NCBI GenBank assembly: GCA_944368925.1
Contig: CALVXG010000006.1
Location: forward strand, 1 to 64,000
Origin: an uncultured Clostridia bacterium
GTDB lineage: Bacteria > Bacillota > Clostridia > Christensenellales > Borkfalkiaceae
Reading direction: 5' to 3'
DNA length: 64,000 bases
A program made the position numbers and the translations under genes. Shown in pieces: positions 53,875 through 62,480 of the stretch. The notes under the pieces were generated by a model. It did no database searches and was not told the DNA's origin. It was given only the letters and a program-made list of their open reading frames with translations. Each line of letters starts with the position of its first letter. Positions within the stretch are counted from its first letter, which is position 1.

Positions 53875-55894
53875 GACTGTTTTTAATTCTGACGGTTTGC
53901 GCGTAACCGTAGATACGCCGAGCGGCCGTTTGTCGGAAATTGCATATAACGTAGGCGGGAAAGACGTCGTTTTGCTGACGTCAGACAAAGAATTTTGCAC
54001 GTCGGCAGGATCGTGCGACGGTACGGCGGAAATCGGAAAAGCGGGCGCGGCGATCCGTGCGGAAACGGAATATTTTTCGGCGGAAAGCAAAATCAGGGTC
54101 GATGACGGCTGTCTGGAACGGGTACAGGTCTACACCATAAAAAAAGAATTTGACGGGTTTATCTGTCCCGGTTTTGTCCTGGAGGACAAACAAGCGCGTT
54201 ACAGTTATTCGCTGCGGGTGTACGATCGGCAGGTCATGGAAGTTTCTCCGCAGAGGAACGATTATCTTTGGGCGCTGCCGCTGCCTGCGCATCTGTGGCA
54301 CGGCAAAGGGTATGCGGCGGCGTACTGTCTGGATCGGGAAGAGGGAGCGGGGACGTGCGATTTCGAAGTAAAAGACGGAAAACCGCATCTGCGCGTCTAT
54401 TATCCCGACAGTACCTGTCAGGAAACGGAGATCATGCCGTTCAGCGATACGAACACGCCCAAAACGCGGGTATTTCGTGCAGGGGAACAGATCCGGTTTA
54501 CCGAGCGCATAGCGTTTGCGCCGCTCGGCGGTTCGGAAAACGCCTTGCTGAAATCGGAAAAATTGGCGGCGTCTTTGTTGTTGCGTAAAAAAATGGCGGA
54601 ACCCGATTATGCGGCGACGGCAGAGAAAATCGCCCGCTATTATCAAGAGAACGGACTTTTTTCTCCCGATGCTTTGGGGAAAGGCAAGGGATGGTATCGC
54701 AATATGTGGAAGCATACGGACGGCGGCACTCCCGAAAGAGATTTTTATTACGATTTAGGTTGGGGGGAAGGATACGGCGTGCTGACGCTGTCGGCGCTTG
54801 TGCGTTACAGCGTGCGGACGGGCAGCGAGACGTTTCGCGAACAGATCGGGCAGATAACCCGCAACATGCATTTATTTTTGCGCAATGCGTCCGAACCGGG
54901 CGCGTATTACGATCGGTTTGTGCCGAGAGGGAAGCCGACGCTGCTCGGAAAGTTCAACGATTACGAATGCTGTGATTTTCTGGGGATCCGCAGGATCTGG
55001 ACGCACAGCCTTGCGATGATCGGGTATCAGCTGGTCGCGCTGTACGAAGATATCGCGGATTATGACGAAGAACTGCGCGGTATCTGGCTCGATACGGCAA
55101 GCGCGATCGGCGGTTTTCTGCTGAAAAAGCAGAAAGAAGACGGCGATCTCAACGACGGATTCGACGAACAGGACAAAGAATGCAACAAAAAGCGCCATCG
55201 CATTCCCGCGCGCGCGATCGCGTGTGCATTGTTTGCGGGTCTGTACCGCGTGAAAAGGGATAAAAAGTATCTGGATGCGGCGGTAAAACTTGCGTATGCC
55301 GTCGCGCCCGAGATCGTGCGGTACGAGTTTTACAATCAGATGTTGGACGCGCACGTCGACGTGATCGGCGGGGAGATCGTGGAATCGGGGCAGGACGACG
55401 CAGCGGAAGTTTACGATGCGGAAAATGCCTGCTATGCGTTTGCGGGGCTTGCGCAAGTGTATGCGGCGACGAAAGACGAAAAGATCCTGAAGCTGTGCGA
55501 AAACTGTGCGGCATATTTTATCAGCTGGATGTATTTTTACGACATCAAGACGGGTGTCAACGGCAGGGCGCGCGGGGCGACGACGTGCAGAATGCCCGAT
55601 TTTCCTCTGGTGTATCTGGGGGCGGGGAATTTTGCCTGGCAGGCGCTTAAAACGCTGGCGGCTCTCACGGGGGAGGCGTTTTATGAGCAGATTGCCGAAG
55701 AGATGTTCCGCTGTGCGGCGGATTATCAGCTGAAAGCGCCGGGAAAACCGTGGGACGGCGGCATCGTCCACGCGGTTTACCAGGTAAACGGAAAGCATTG
55801 GGGCCCGCAGATCGAGGGGCAGATGGATACGGGCATGACCAGCGGAAGTACTCTTATGAACATAGAAAAATATTTAAGCGGGGACGGGAAATGA
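53867..55894 (+). CDS. Beta-sandwich plus (alpha/alpha)6-barrel protein, glycosidase-like
   Basis: 675 residues, no signal peptide. Residues 1-230 are a beta-sandwich resembling N-terminal domains of family 63/78-type enzymes. Residues 250-660 form an (alpha/alpha)6-type toroid with FYYDLGWGEGYGVLTLSALV, LNDGFDEQDKECNKKRH, RAIACALFAGLYRV and AGNFAWQALKTLAALTG. Acidic residues in DLGWGEG and DGFDEQD could be catalytic. No numbered family assigned. It overlaps both neighbours and is therefore co-translated with two GH38-type proteins, suggesting it acts on the same oligosaccharide. Confidence 0.65.
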   Translation: MSETVFNSDGLRVTVDTPSGRLSEIAYNVGGKDVVLLTSDKEFCTSAGSCDGTAEIGKAGAAIRAETEYFSAESKIRVDDGCLERVQVYTIKKEFDGFICPGFVLEDKQARYSYSLRVYDRQVMEVSPQRNDYLWALPLPAHLWHGKGYAAAYCLDREEGAGTCDFEVKDGKPHLRVYYPDSTCQETEIMPFSDTNTPKTRVFRAGEQIRFTERIAFAPLGGSENALLKSEKLAASLLLRKKMAEPDYAATAEKIARYYQENGLFSPDALGKGKGWYRNMWKHTDGGTPERDFYYDLGWGEGYGVLTLSALVRYSVRTGSETFREQIGQITRNMHLFLRNASEPGAYYDRFVPRGKPTLLGKFNDYECCDFLGIRRIWTHSLAMIGYQLVALYEDIADYDEELRGIWLDTASAIGGFLLKKQKEDGDLNDGFDEQDKECNKKRHRIPARAIACALFAGLYRVKRDKKYLDAAVKLAYAVAPEIVRYEFYNQMLDAHVDVIGGEIVESGQDDAAEVYDAENACYAFAGLAQVYAATKDEKILKLCENCAAYFISWMYFYDIKTGVNGRARGATTCRMPDFPLVYLGAGNFAWQALKTLAALTGEAFYEQIAEEMFRCAADYQLKAPGKPWDGGIVHAVYQVNGKHWGPQIEGQMDTGMTSGSTLMNIEKYLSGDGK

Positions 55895-58467
55895 GCGAAA
55901 AGCGGTACGAATATTATTTGATGCTGGCGAATCATTGGAGCTATACGGGGATCGGGTGGCTGCTCGGGTTGGAGTCATGCAGAAATTCCATCGAAGACAG
56001 TCTGAACACGGCGGACGTATATCCGCATGTAAAGGTCTGCATCAATCTGGATGCGCGGGCGTACGAGGCGGTCAAAAAGTATTTTCCCGAGACGATCGAG
56101 CGGCTAAAAAAGTATCTGAAAGAGGGGAAGACGGAGATCATCGGCGGCACATACGGGCAGCCGATGGGGTCAATGATCGGCAACGAATCGGTGATCCGTC
56201 AGCTGACCGAAGGCCGCAAAGTGGTGGAAAAAGTACTGGATTTCGATATGCCTTCCTTTTTGGAGGAAGAGGAATTCACGTTTCCGCAGCTGCCGCAGTT
56301 GTTGTTGCAGAGCGGGTTCCGTTATGCGAGCCTGGCGCAATGCGATACCTGGGGGAAGGTCGGCGCGCCCGTGATGGATCACAGCCGTATTCGCTGGGAA
56401 GGCAAGGACGGAAGCTGCATTCCTGCGTTGCCGCGCACCAAGCTGTATTTTCATCCGCCCTGCGTGACGGCCGACGTGCAGGAGCTTTTATCGGATAAAA
56501 TGCGCGAAAACATATGCGAACTCACGGAAAACGGGGAGCCTCCCGTTGTGACGGTGTGGACGGAATTCGGTTGGGAACCGATCGGCGAGCATAACATAAA
56601 CAAATTTTACGTGGAAAATTATCAGGCTTTGGCGGAGCGGGACGACGTACATTTTGTCACGTTGGGGGAATACTTGTCCCGCCACGCATTGCCTGCGGAC
56701 AAAAAAGTTTACGTGGCGTACGATGATTTCAAAAAATTGCTGCCCTGGGGGATCGGGGCGGATCAGCTGCGCCGTTATGACAGGGTCATCGAAAAACTTT
56801 TGCTGACGGCGGAAAGGCTGGATGCGGTCTTGTATTTGCTGGGAGAAAAATCGAACGGCAAGAAGATCACGCAGGCGTGGAAAAATCTGATGATCAGCCA
56901 GAGTCACGACGTGAGCCTTTGCGAATATACGCGCTGGGGCGGCGGCGTGATCCCGCAGGAAGATCCCGTAGAAAATTACTACGGGATGCAATGGGGTGCG
57001 ATCGGGTATCGGTATCTGGACGAAGCGTTTCAAAGTGCAAAGAAGCAGGTGGCGGAACTGAGCGTCCGACTGGCAAGAGAAACAGACACAATTACCGAGC
57101 AGGATGCGCTGCGCGTGTTTACCGTTTTTAATCCGACTGAAATGCCGTTGCAGGCGGCAGTCAAAACGGAAAAGCTGTTTTTGAAGGGCAGGGAGCGCAA
57201 AGCGACGCAATTCTGTTTAAAGGATAAAGACGGTAAAAAAATTCCGCTGCAATGCGAGGAAGAAAAGAGAGATTCTTCGGGGCACAGGACGAGTGTGCGG
57301 CTTATTTGGGAGACGGATGAGATCGCGCCGATGGGATACGAAACGTATTATCTTTGTGAGGGAGAAAACGTTTCGGCCGCCGAAAAGATTCTGACGGAAG
57401 CGGAAGATTGCTTTTTGCTGGAAAACGAATGTATCAGGGCGCGAATCGACAAGAAGAGCGGAAAACTTACGCAGCTTGTATACAAGGAAACGGGCGAAAC
57501 AGTGCTGTGCGACAGTTTCCGTTTTCACGGGGAGCCGAGCAAAATATATCCGGAATGGGCAAAGAGTGCGAATTTGCCATACCAGGATTCGGATCTTGCG
57601 GAAGCGAAGGTGCGCGTAAAGCAGGACGGGACGGTGCGTGCGACGGTCGAGAGCGAGCTGACGAGCGGACAGTTTGTGTTTATGATCGATTATACCCTGG
57701 ACAGACACGCGGCGGGGCTGGAAGTTCGTTGTCGTCTGAAAATACACGTACCGCCCAAAGCGGCGGATGGAAAGATCAACGGCTGGCAGCTGCCGTTGGA
57801 TATTCCGGACGGGTATTGGCTGGATTTCGGGCTTGCGGACAAAGACGCGCGGTTTGTGCTGGATGCGCCGTTTGAAGTGACGTCGACCGAAAAAGACGCA
57901 TTCCATGCTCTCACGTTCCTCGACGTTGTGGGTGAAAAAACGAGCGTGATGATCGTAAACGGCGGCAATCAATATTTTAAAAAGACAGAAAAGGGCGTCA
58001 GCAATTTGTTGATGCGCGAATGGGAATCGCATTTTACGGCGCAGTGCGACTGGCCGACGTACAGCGGGTATTCCTATCTTCTGATCCCGCACAAGAGCGG
58101 GTGCAGCGATGCAGAACGCGTGCGCATGGGGCGGAGCAAAGACGAGAAGCTGATCGTAAGCGAAACGGGACTGCATGCAGGACGGCTGCAAAAGAGCGGG
58201 TCTTTCCTCAAAACGGATAAAAACAGCGCATTATTGTCCTCTTTCCGCGTGGCAGAAGATGCGTTGGAGATACGTCTTTTTAACTGTTCAGCAGAAGGTG
58301 TAAGCACGGAAATTCGGCTTCCGAAGGCATTCCGAGCGGTGGAAAAGACAGATTTTCTGCATCGGGAGCGGGAAAAGATTGCAGGAGCGGGAAATTCTTT
58401 CCTCGCCGAGCTGAACGCCTGGCAGGTCTGCACCTATCGGTTAAGTTTCGGGAAAGAGGAAGGGTAA
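55891..58467 (+). CDS. Divergent GH38-like protein lacking two key acidic residues
   Basis: 858 residues. The overall plan follows GH38 (barrel, helical part, long beta-rich C-terminus), with HW at 15-16 where canonical members have HWD, but Ser17 replaces the metal-ligand Asp. At the nucleophile position the sequence is EEEEFTFPQLPQLL; counting nine residues back from the conserved Pro gives E126 instead of Asp. The later His is kept (SQSHDVSLCEY). Either catalysis differs, or the protein is non-enzymatic. ATG at 55891 overlaps the previous stop; upstream starts lie inside that gene. Confidence 0.75.
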   Translation: MSEKRYEYYLMLANHWSYTGIGWLLGLESCRNSIEDSLNTADVYPHVKVCINLDARAYEAVKKYFPETIERLKKYLKEGKTEIIGGTYGQPMGSMIGNESVIRQLTEGRKVVEKVLDFDMPSFLEEEEFTFPQLPQLLLQSGFRYASLAQCDTWGKVGAPVMDHSRIRWEGKDGSCIPALPRTKLYFHPPCVTADVQELLSDKMRENICELTENGEPPVVTVWTEFGWEPIGEHNINKFYVENYQALAERDDVHFVTLGEYLSRHALPADKKVYVAYDDFKKLLPWGIGADQLRRYDRVIEKLLLTAERLDAVLYLLGEKSNGKKITQAWKNLMISQSHDVSLCEYTRWGGGVIPQEDPVENYYGMQWGAIGYRYLDEAFQSAKKQVAELSVRLARETDTITEQDALRVFTVFNPTEMPLQAAVKTEKLFLKGRERKATQFCLKDKDGKKIPLQCEEEKRDSSGHRTSVRLIWETDEIAPMGYETYYLCEGENVSAAEKILTEAEDCFLLENECIRARIDKKSGKLTQLVYKETGETVLCDSFRFHGEPSKIYPEWAKSANLPYQDSDLAEAKVRVKQDGTVRATVESELTSGQFVFMIDYTLDRHAAGLEVRCRLKIHVPPKAADGKINGWQLPLDIPDGYWLDFGLADKDARFVLDAPFEVTSTEKDAFHALTFLDVVGEKTSVMIVNGGNQYFKKTEKGVSNLLMREWESHFTAQCDWPTYSGYSYLLIPHKSGCSDAERVRMGRSKDEKLIVSETGLHAGRLQKSGSFLKTDKNSALLSSFRVAEDALEIRLFNCSAEGVSTEIRLPKAFRAVEKTDFLHREREKIAGAGNSFLAELNAWQVCTYRLSFGKEEG

Positions 58468-58542
58468 TGTTTTTGACAACGAAAAGAAGGGGAGCTGTGC
58501 GGTTATGATCCGTGTGTTTCGCTTTACGCTCAAGTGTATGGA

Positions 58543-58586
58543 GACGGGCAAGCGCCTTGCAAGCGCGATGCCCGTCTTTTCGTTTT
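58543..58586 (+). terminator. Intrinsic terminator of the mannosidase unit
   Basis: GACGGGCA pairs with TGCCCGTC, with an inner GCGC stem and small bulge, followed by TTTTCGTTTT. Confidence 0.75.
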
Positions 58587-58660
58587 AAATACCGAGAGCA
58601 TTTATCGATTTTTGCAAAGGAAAAAACAATTTTGATTCTTAAAATACGAAAGAATTCGAA

Positions 58661-58689
58661 AAAGCGGGCGCACCGTTGGGGTGCGCCCG
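58661..58689 (-). terminator. Terminator of the prepilin-like gene
   Basis: CGGGCGCACC pairs with GGTGCGCCCG around GTTGG. On the minus strand it is followed by CTTTTT. The remaining bases of 58468-58713 show no gene. Confidence 0.75.
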
Positions 58690-58713
58690 ATTTCTTGTCT
58701 TTTCGTTATTTCC

Positions 58714-60483
58714 TTATTTCGTTACAACCCACCAGGTTGCTCCGTCTTTTTCCGTCAATTCGCTCTTGCAGCCGCTTCCAAGATAACTGACCGCTGCTCC
58801 GTTTTCATCGGGATCCGTTTCAGGTGCGGCAGGGTTGAAGTTCTTGAATTCACCGCCGTTGACAACGATCAAGGAAGCGATTGCAGTTTCTGTTATCGTA
58901 TCGTCATCCGTTTTGTCCAGCCTGTTCAATACAAAATAGATTTCGTTAGACGATACAAGCGTCGAATACGTGCCGCCGTTGATAACGGCAGAAGCATTGC
59001 TTTGGGTTTGTACAACCGTCATGCCGCCTACAAATGTGCCGCCGTTGATCGTCAAAGAACTGTCTTTGAGTACCGCAAAGATATAGCCGACCGTTCCGTC
59101 CGTCGCATAAGTATTCGGGGTTACAATGCCGCCGCCGCCGACAGAATCTTCAATCGTAAGATGAGATCCTTTTTGGACAATAAACGCCGAAAGGAGTAGA
59201 TCAGTTTGCTTGGCTTTCAAAGTAATCGTGTGCCCAGCAAGGTCGAGAACCATCTTAGACAGCGGATTTGCTGGAGCGAATGAAGTTTCAAGAGTTATAT
59301 CGTTTGTGAGTTTGAAATAAGTTGTTTCAATGTGAGCAATATATTGGCCCCCATGAATATGTGTAAAAGAAGCACCATTGGAAAGTAAATAAGGAGCATT
59401 TTTTTGACCAATGCCTCCGGCATGAATATCTTTTTCAAGGCTTGGTATATTTGTATAAGATATTACTGTCGTAAGAGACGGTTCATTCTCATCAAATAAA
59501 ATCGCTCCTACATTCATATAAGTATACTCATTGCTGGAAGCAAGATAATTTAATTTTCCGCCATTTTTTACTTCAACTTTAAATTTGTCTGGATTATTTT
59601 GAACTGCTAATGTGGCAACTATATAGTTTACTTCTGCGCCATTTTCAATAACAACGTGCCCATTACCATAATATATTGCTTCAACTTTTCCGTATACGTG
59701 GAGCGAATCCATGCCGAATTGACCGCCAGTTATCGAGCCGTCCGCGTTTACAAAACCTACCGTTCCGGCCGTGCCGTACAGATTAACCGTCGCAGTATTT
59801 GCGGTAGTATCCGTGCCGACAGAGATTTTCACGTCTTCGCTGTTGGTCGTGAGGTTGACGACAGCGTCCGCTTCCGTCGTGGAAATGGTAACCGTCTTCA
59901 AATCGGTAAAGGCGCTCAGATTCAAGTTCGCCGACGAGGTGATCTCCATCGTTTCGGTCGTGCCGCCGTCGGAAGTGAGCGCGCCTTGGGTCAGATACCA
60001 GGAGAAGTTAGTGTCGGAAGCTTTGTTCTTATCGTCCGTGATCTTCCAGAAGGTTTGACCTTTGATGATATCGGGGGTCAGCGCGTCGCCGAACACTTTA
60101 TTGCCGTCGCCGTCGACAAGCGCGAAGCGGTTGTTCGTTGCATCCCAAACAATATCGTTCCCGTCGCTGGTAGGGGTGAGGTTTTCCACCTTATACCCGC
60201 CGTTCAGCGCCTGTTCGAGCGCTTCTTCGATGTTGTCCGCGCGGTTGCCGAGCGCTTCTTCCGAAGAAAGAATGGTGTTCAGATTTTTCACCGTCTGGAT
60301 ATCCGCAGATTCGTTGGCGCGGTTGATAAGACTGGTGAACGTAGGAATCAACACCGCCGCGAGAATCGCGATGACTGCGATCACGATCACAAGTTCGGTG
60401 ATCGTGAAGGCGCGCCCGAGTACTGTCTTCAGAGATTTTTTCCCTTCGGCAGGTGCGGACGCATTTGCTCTTTTGATAAACAT
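58714..60483 (-). CDS. Type IV prepilin-like adhesin with beta-helix region
   Basis: 589 residues. A type III (prepilin) signal lies at about residues 22-46: GRAFTITELVIVIA leading into a hydrophobic helix with AAVLIPTF. Glu is at +5 if cleavage precedes Phe, but the -1 residue is Ala instead of the usual Gly. After the stalk (NRANESADIQTVKNLNTI) come a pilin-like core and a long region with repeating GGTF/NGGTY turns typical of right-handed beta-helix folds. A type IV pilus or pseudopilus subunit with an adhesive tip is likely. Bases 59190-59690 are far more AT-rich than the rest. ATG at 60483 has GGAGGG upstream. No prepilin peptidase is in the window. Confidence 0.78.
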   Translation of the reverse strand: MFIKRANASAPAEGKKSLKTVLGRAFTITELVIVIAVIAILAAVLIPTFTSLINRANESADIQTVKNLNTILSSEEALGNRADNIEEALEQALNGGYKVENLTPTSDGNDIVWDATNNRFALVDGDGNKVFGDALTPDIIKGQTFWKITDDKNKASDTNFSWYLTQGALTSDGGTTETMEITSSANLNLSAFTDLKTVTISTTEADAVVNLTTNSEDVKISVGTDTTANTATVNLYGTAGTVGFVNADGSITGGQFGMDSLHVYGKVEAIYYGNGHVVIENGAEVNYIVATLAVQNNPDKFKVEVKNGGKLNYLASSNEYTYMNVGAILFDENEPSLTTVISYTNIPSLEKDIHAGGIGQKNAPYLLSNGASFTHIHGGQYIAHIETTYFKLTNDITLETSFAPANPLSKMVLDLAGHTITLKAKQTDLLLSAFIVQKGSHLTIEDSVGGGGIVTPNTYATDGTVGYIFAVLKDSSLTINGGTFVGGMTVVQTQSNASAVINGGTYSTLVSSNEIYFVLNRLDKTDDDTITETAIASLIVVNGGEFKNFNPAAPETDPDENGAAVSYLGSGCKSELTEKDGATWWVVTK

Positions 60484-60556
60484 TTTACATACCCTCCTAT
60501 TTTTTTTCAATCGTTTTAAACTGTAGCCGTTCGTTCAAAGGCTAATAAAGTGAATA

Positions 60557-60596
60557 TTTTTTTGCGAAGCAAAAAAATACAGCCGGCTGTATTTTT
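60557..60596 (-). promoter_or_regulatory. Two mutually exclusive hairpins in the prepilin leader
   Basis: TTTTTTTGC/GCAAAAAAA (60557-60577, loop GAA) overlaps a perfect 24-bp palindrome AAAAATACAGCC/GGCTGTATTTTT (60573-60596). Both lie in the predicted 160-nt 5' leader of the prepilin gene. Their shared A-run means only one can form, as in attenuators. Confidence 0.5.
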
Positions 60597-60608
60597 GAAC
60601 CGAATCCG

Positions 60609-60637
60609 TTGACCAGTCCGAACCGATTGTTTATTCT
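60609..60637 (+). promoter_or_regulatory. Plus-strand promoter of a candidate small RNA
   Basis: TTGACC (60609-60614), 17-bp spacer, TATTCT (60632-60637). Start expected near 60644. No coding gene follows before the terminator at 60730-60764. Confidence 0.5.
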
Positions 60638-60651
60638 TTTTTACGGAACAG

Positions 60652-60680
60652 ATTATATCACAATTATTCATGCGGTGCAA
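60652..60680 (-). promoter_or_regulatory. Promoter of the prepilin-like gene
   Basis: Minus strand TTGCAC (60675-60680), 17-bp spacer, perfect TATAAT (60652-60657). It predicts a leader of about 160 nt before the ATG at 60483. Confidence 0.65.
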
Positions 60681-60729
60681 CTGATTTATTGTATTTAAAA
60701 ATGCATTTTCAAAATTTTTGTCCCGATCG

Positions 60730-60764
60730 GGCGGGGTCTTCGGCGGAAAACCCCGTCTTTTTTT
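60730..60764 (+). terminator. Orphan intrinsic terminator
   Basis: GGCGGGGT pairs with ACCCCGTC (one G-T pair), loop of 12, then seven T. No plus-strand gene precedes it, which supports the small-RNA proposal. Confidence 0.7.
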
Positions 60765-60890
60765 ATGCCTTTTTCGCGCGCCGTAAATTTATTTCCCCGC
60801 GCGGCACAAACTGAAAAAGTACCGCCATGCCGCCGCTTTTGGCTTGCAGATCTTTCCAAAAAAATTTTTTAAAAAAGTTAAAAAAATATC

Positions 60891-60919
60891 TTGACAAAAT
60901 AAACCTCGCGTATTATAAT
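60891..60919 (+). promoter_or_regulatory. Consensus sigma-A promoter of the fourth importer
   Basis: Perfect TTGACA (60891-60896), 17-bp spacer, perfect TATAAT (60914-60919). Such strength normally requires repression, in line with the adjacent palindrome. Confidence 0.88.
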
Positions 60920-60945
60920 TTAGCCAAATTAATTAACTAAGTTAA
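60920..60945 (+). promoter_or_regulatory. Operator-like palindrome at the transcription start
   Basis: TTAACTAAGTTAA (60933-60945) is a perfect 6-bp inverted repeat around A, and a TTAG/CTAA pair spans 60920-60940. It lies at about +7 to +20, a repressor position. AT-rich TTAG/CTAA operators are typical of ROK/XylR-type repressors; the regulator itself is not in the window. Confidence 0.55.
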
Positions 60946-61055
60946 AAATTAAAAGACAAAGGTAACATTCTTTTTCGGGAGCGGGAAAAACCGTCCGAAA
61001 TTTTGAAATTTTAGCTGTCGGGAACCGACGGTAAGAAAAAGGAGGAAGGAAACGT

Positions 61056-62480
61056 ATGAAGGCAAAAACGATTGTCCGCATTTTCGTTTCGCTTATGGCA
61101 TTGGTGATGGTTCTGGTCTGTGCATTTTCCTTTGCGGCATGTTCCACGACGGACTGGGATCTGAAGATCGCGGTCGTACACAAGGAGTACGGACAGAAGT
61201 GGATCAACGCGCTGGCGCGCAAATTCGAGGAAGAGACGGGGCTTGTCGTGGAAGTGGAAGCGAACCCGAATTTGCAGTCGGAGATAGCCAACCGTTTGCA
61301 GAACGGAAGTGATGACGATATCTTTTTCAGCCATGGTATTTCGTGGGAGCTGTATGCGGCGCGCGGGTATCTGGAGCCTTTGGACGATCTTTATGAAACG
61401 GAAGTGAGCGACGGGGTGCTTTTCGGCGACAAAGTTCTGCCGCAGTTTGCGAGCGCATCGAAGTTCAACGGACATTATTATAAAGTGGCCTGGACGAACG
61501 GCACGGGCGGCCTGGTCTACAACAAAAAGATGTTTGAAGATCACGGCTGGGCGGTTCCTACGGTTTATTCCAACCCGAGCAATCCCGACTGTGATCCGCA
61601 GGCGGGCGAAGTAGGCCTTATGGAGCTTTGCGAAAAGATCCTGGCGGATACGGACGGGGAAGTCAAGCCGTTCGTATGGAGCAGCGAGACCTATTATTGG
61701 GACTATGTGGTCTTTGACTGGTGGGCGCAGCTTGCGGGGACGGACGCGATCGAAACCTATACGCAGCTTGCTTCGCTCGAGGTATTCAATCCCGAAACGC
61801 ATCCCGAGCAGATGCAGGCCTTGCAGGCATGGGTCGATCTGATCGCGAAGCATCCCGAATACAGTGTAGAGGACAGCGTGGGCAAGTCCTATACGGCGGC
61901 GCAGATGGAGTTCGTGACGGGCAACGCCGCGATGATCCCGTGCGCGCAATGGCTGGAATCGGGCATGCAGGGGAATTATGACGAATCGACCTGCGTGATG
62001 GATCTTATGCCCACGCCCTTTTTGGACGGCGCAAAGACGGATGAAAACGGTGACCCCATTCCCGTGAACTATTCGGTCGGCGCGACCAATTCGGGCGACA
62101 GCATTATTATCCCCAAGGCTTCCAAGCATAAGGACGCCGCAAAACAGTTCCTTGCCTTTATGCTGCGGGACGATAACCTCAAACTCTTCTCCGAGGAAAC
62201 CTACGGCGTGCAGCTCGCGGCCGATTACAGCAACGTCACCCTCGACGACAGCGCCACCGATTTTATGAAGAGCGTGTATCGCATCAATGCGACGAGCCAG
62301 AAGTTCGATCTTCTCTCTTCCGCTCTGCCCGTGTTGCAGGGGTATCTGAGCATCGACTGGCCTGTGGAGGGCGTCCAGCATTACGCTACGCTCATGAGCG
62401 ATCCGAATACGGATCTTTATGAGCTCTACGAAGAAAATTATCAGTCCATTCTCGCGGACTGGGATGAGTGGTTTGAATGA
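61056..62480 (+). CDS. ABC importer solute-binding lipoprotein (family 1), fourth importer
   Basis: 474 residues. Lipobox Cys at residue 29 (SFAAC). The mature part begins with DLKIAVVHKEYGQKWINALARKFEEETG, and continues with GTGGLVYNKKMFEDHGW, NAAMIPCAQWLESGM and HKDAAKQFLAFMLRDDN, characteristic of disaccharide/oligosaccharide binders such as N-acetylglucosamine or chitobiose systems, but the ligand is not certain. AAAGGAGGAAGG precedes the ATG. Base use changes from G-rich to C-rich wobble positions near 62040 within this gene. Confidence 0.9.
   Translation: MKAKTIVRIFVSLMALVMVLVCAFSFAACSTTDWDLKIAVVHKEYGQKWINALARKFEEETGLVVEVEANPNLQSEIANRLQNGSDDDIFFSHGISWELYAARGYLEPLDDLYETEVSDGVLFGDKVLPQFASASKFNGHYYKVAWTNGTGGLVYNKKMFEDHGWAVPTVYSNPSNPDCDPQAGEVGLMELCEKILADTDGEVKPFVWSSETYYWDYVVFDWWAQLAGTDAIETYTQLASLEVFNPETHPEQMQALQAWVDLIAKHPEYSVEDSVGKSYTAAQMEFVTGNAAMIPCAQWLESGMQGNYDESTCVMDLMPTPFLDGAKTDENGDPIPVNYSVGATNSGDSIIIPKASKHKDAAKQFLAFMLRDDNLKLFSEETYGVQLAADYSNVTLDDSATDFMKSVYRINATSQKFDLLSSALPVLQGYLSIDWPVEGVQHYATLMSDPNTDLYELYEENYQSILADWDEWFE

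Larger units (their letters stand above)
60644..60764 (+). ncRNA. Candidate small RNA of about 120 nt
   Basis: It is bounded by a sigma-A-like promoter and a good intrinsic terminator and has no reading frame with a ribosome site. It overlaps the opposite-strand prepilin promoter, so it could interfere with prepilin transcription. No family is recognised. Confidence 0.4.
60484..60840. other. Intergenic region rich in regulatory structure
   Basis: No protein-coding frame is credible between the prepilin start and 60840. The stretch holds overlapping hairpins, a minus-strand promoter, a plus-strand promoter and an orphan terminator, listed separately. The rest to 60890 is A/T-rich leader of the fourth importer. 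Confidence 0.7.

Noticed and set aside
58714-58790. GSGC near the end of the prepilin-like protein as a sixth Cys tail
   Set aside because: The Cys is followed by a charged sequence, without hydrophobic helix or basic end, so it does not fit the tail pattern.
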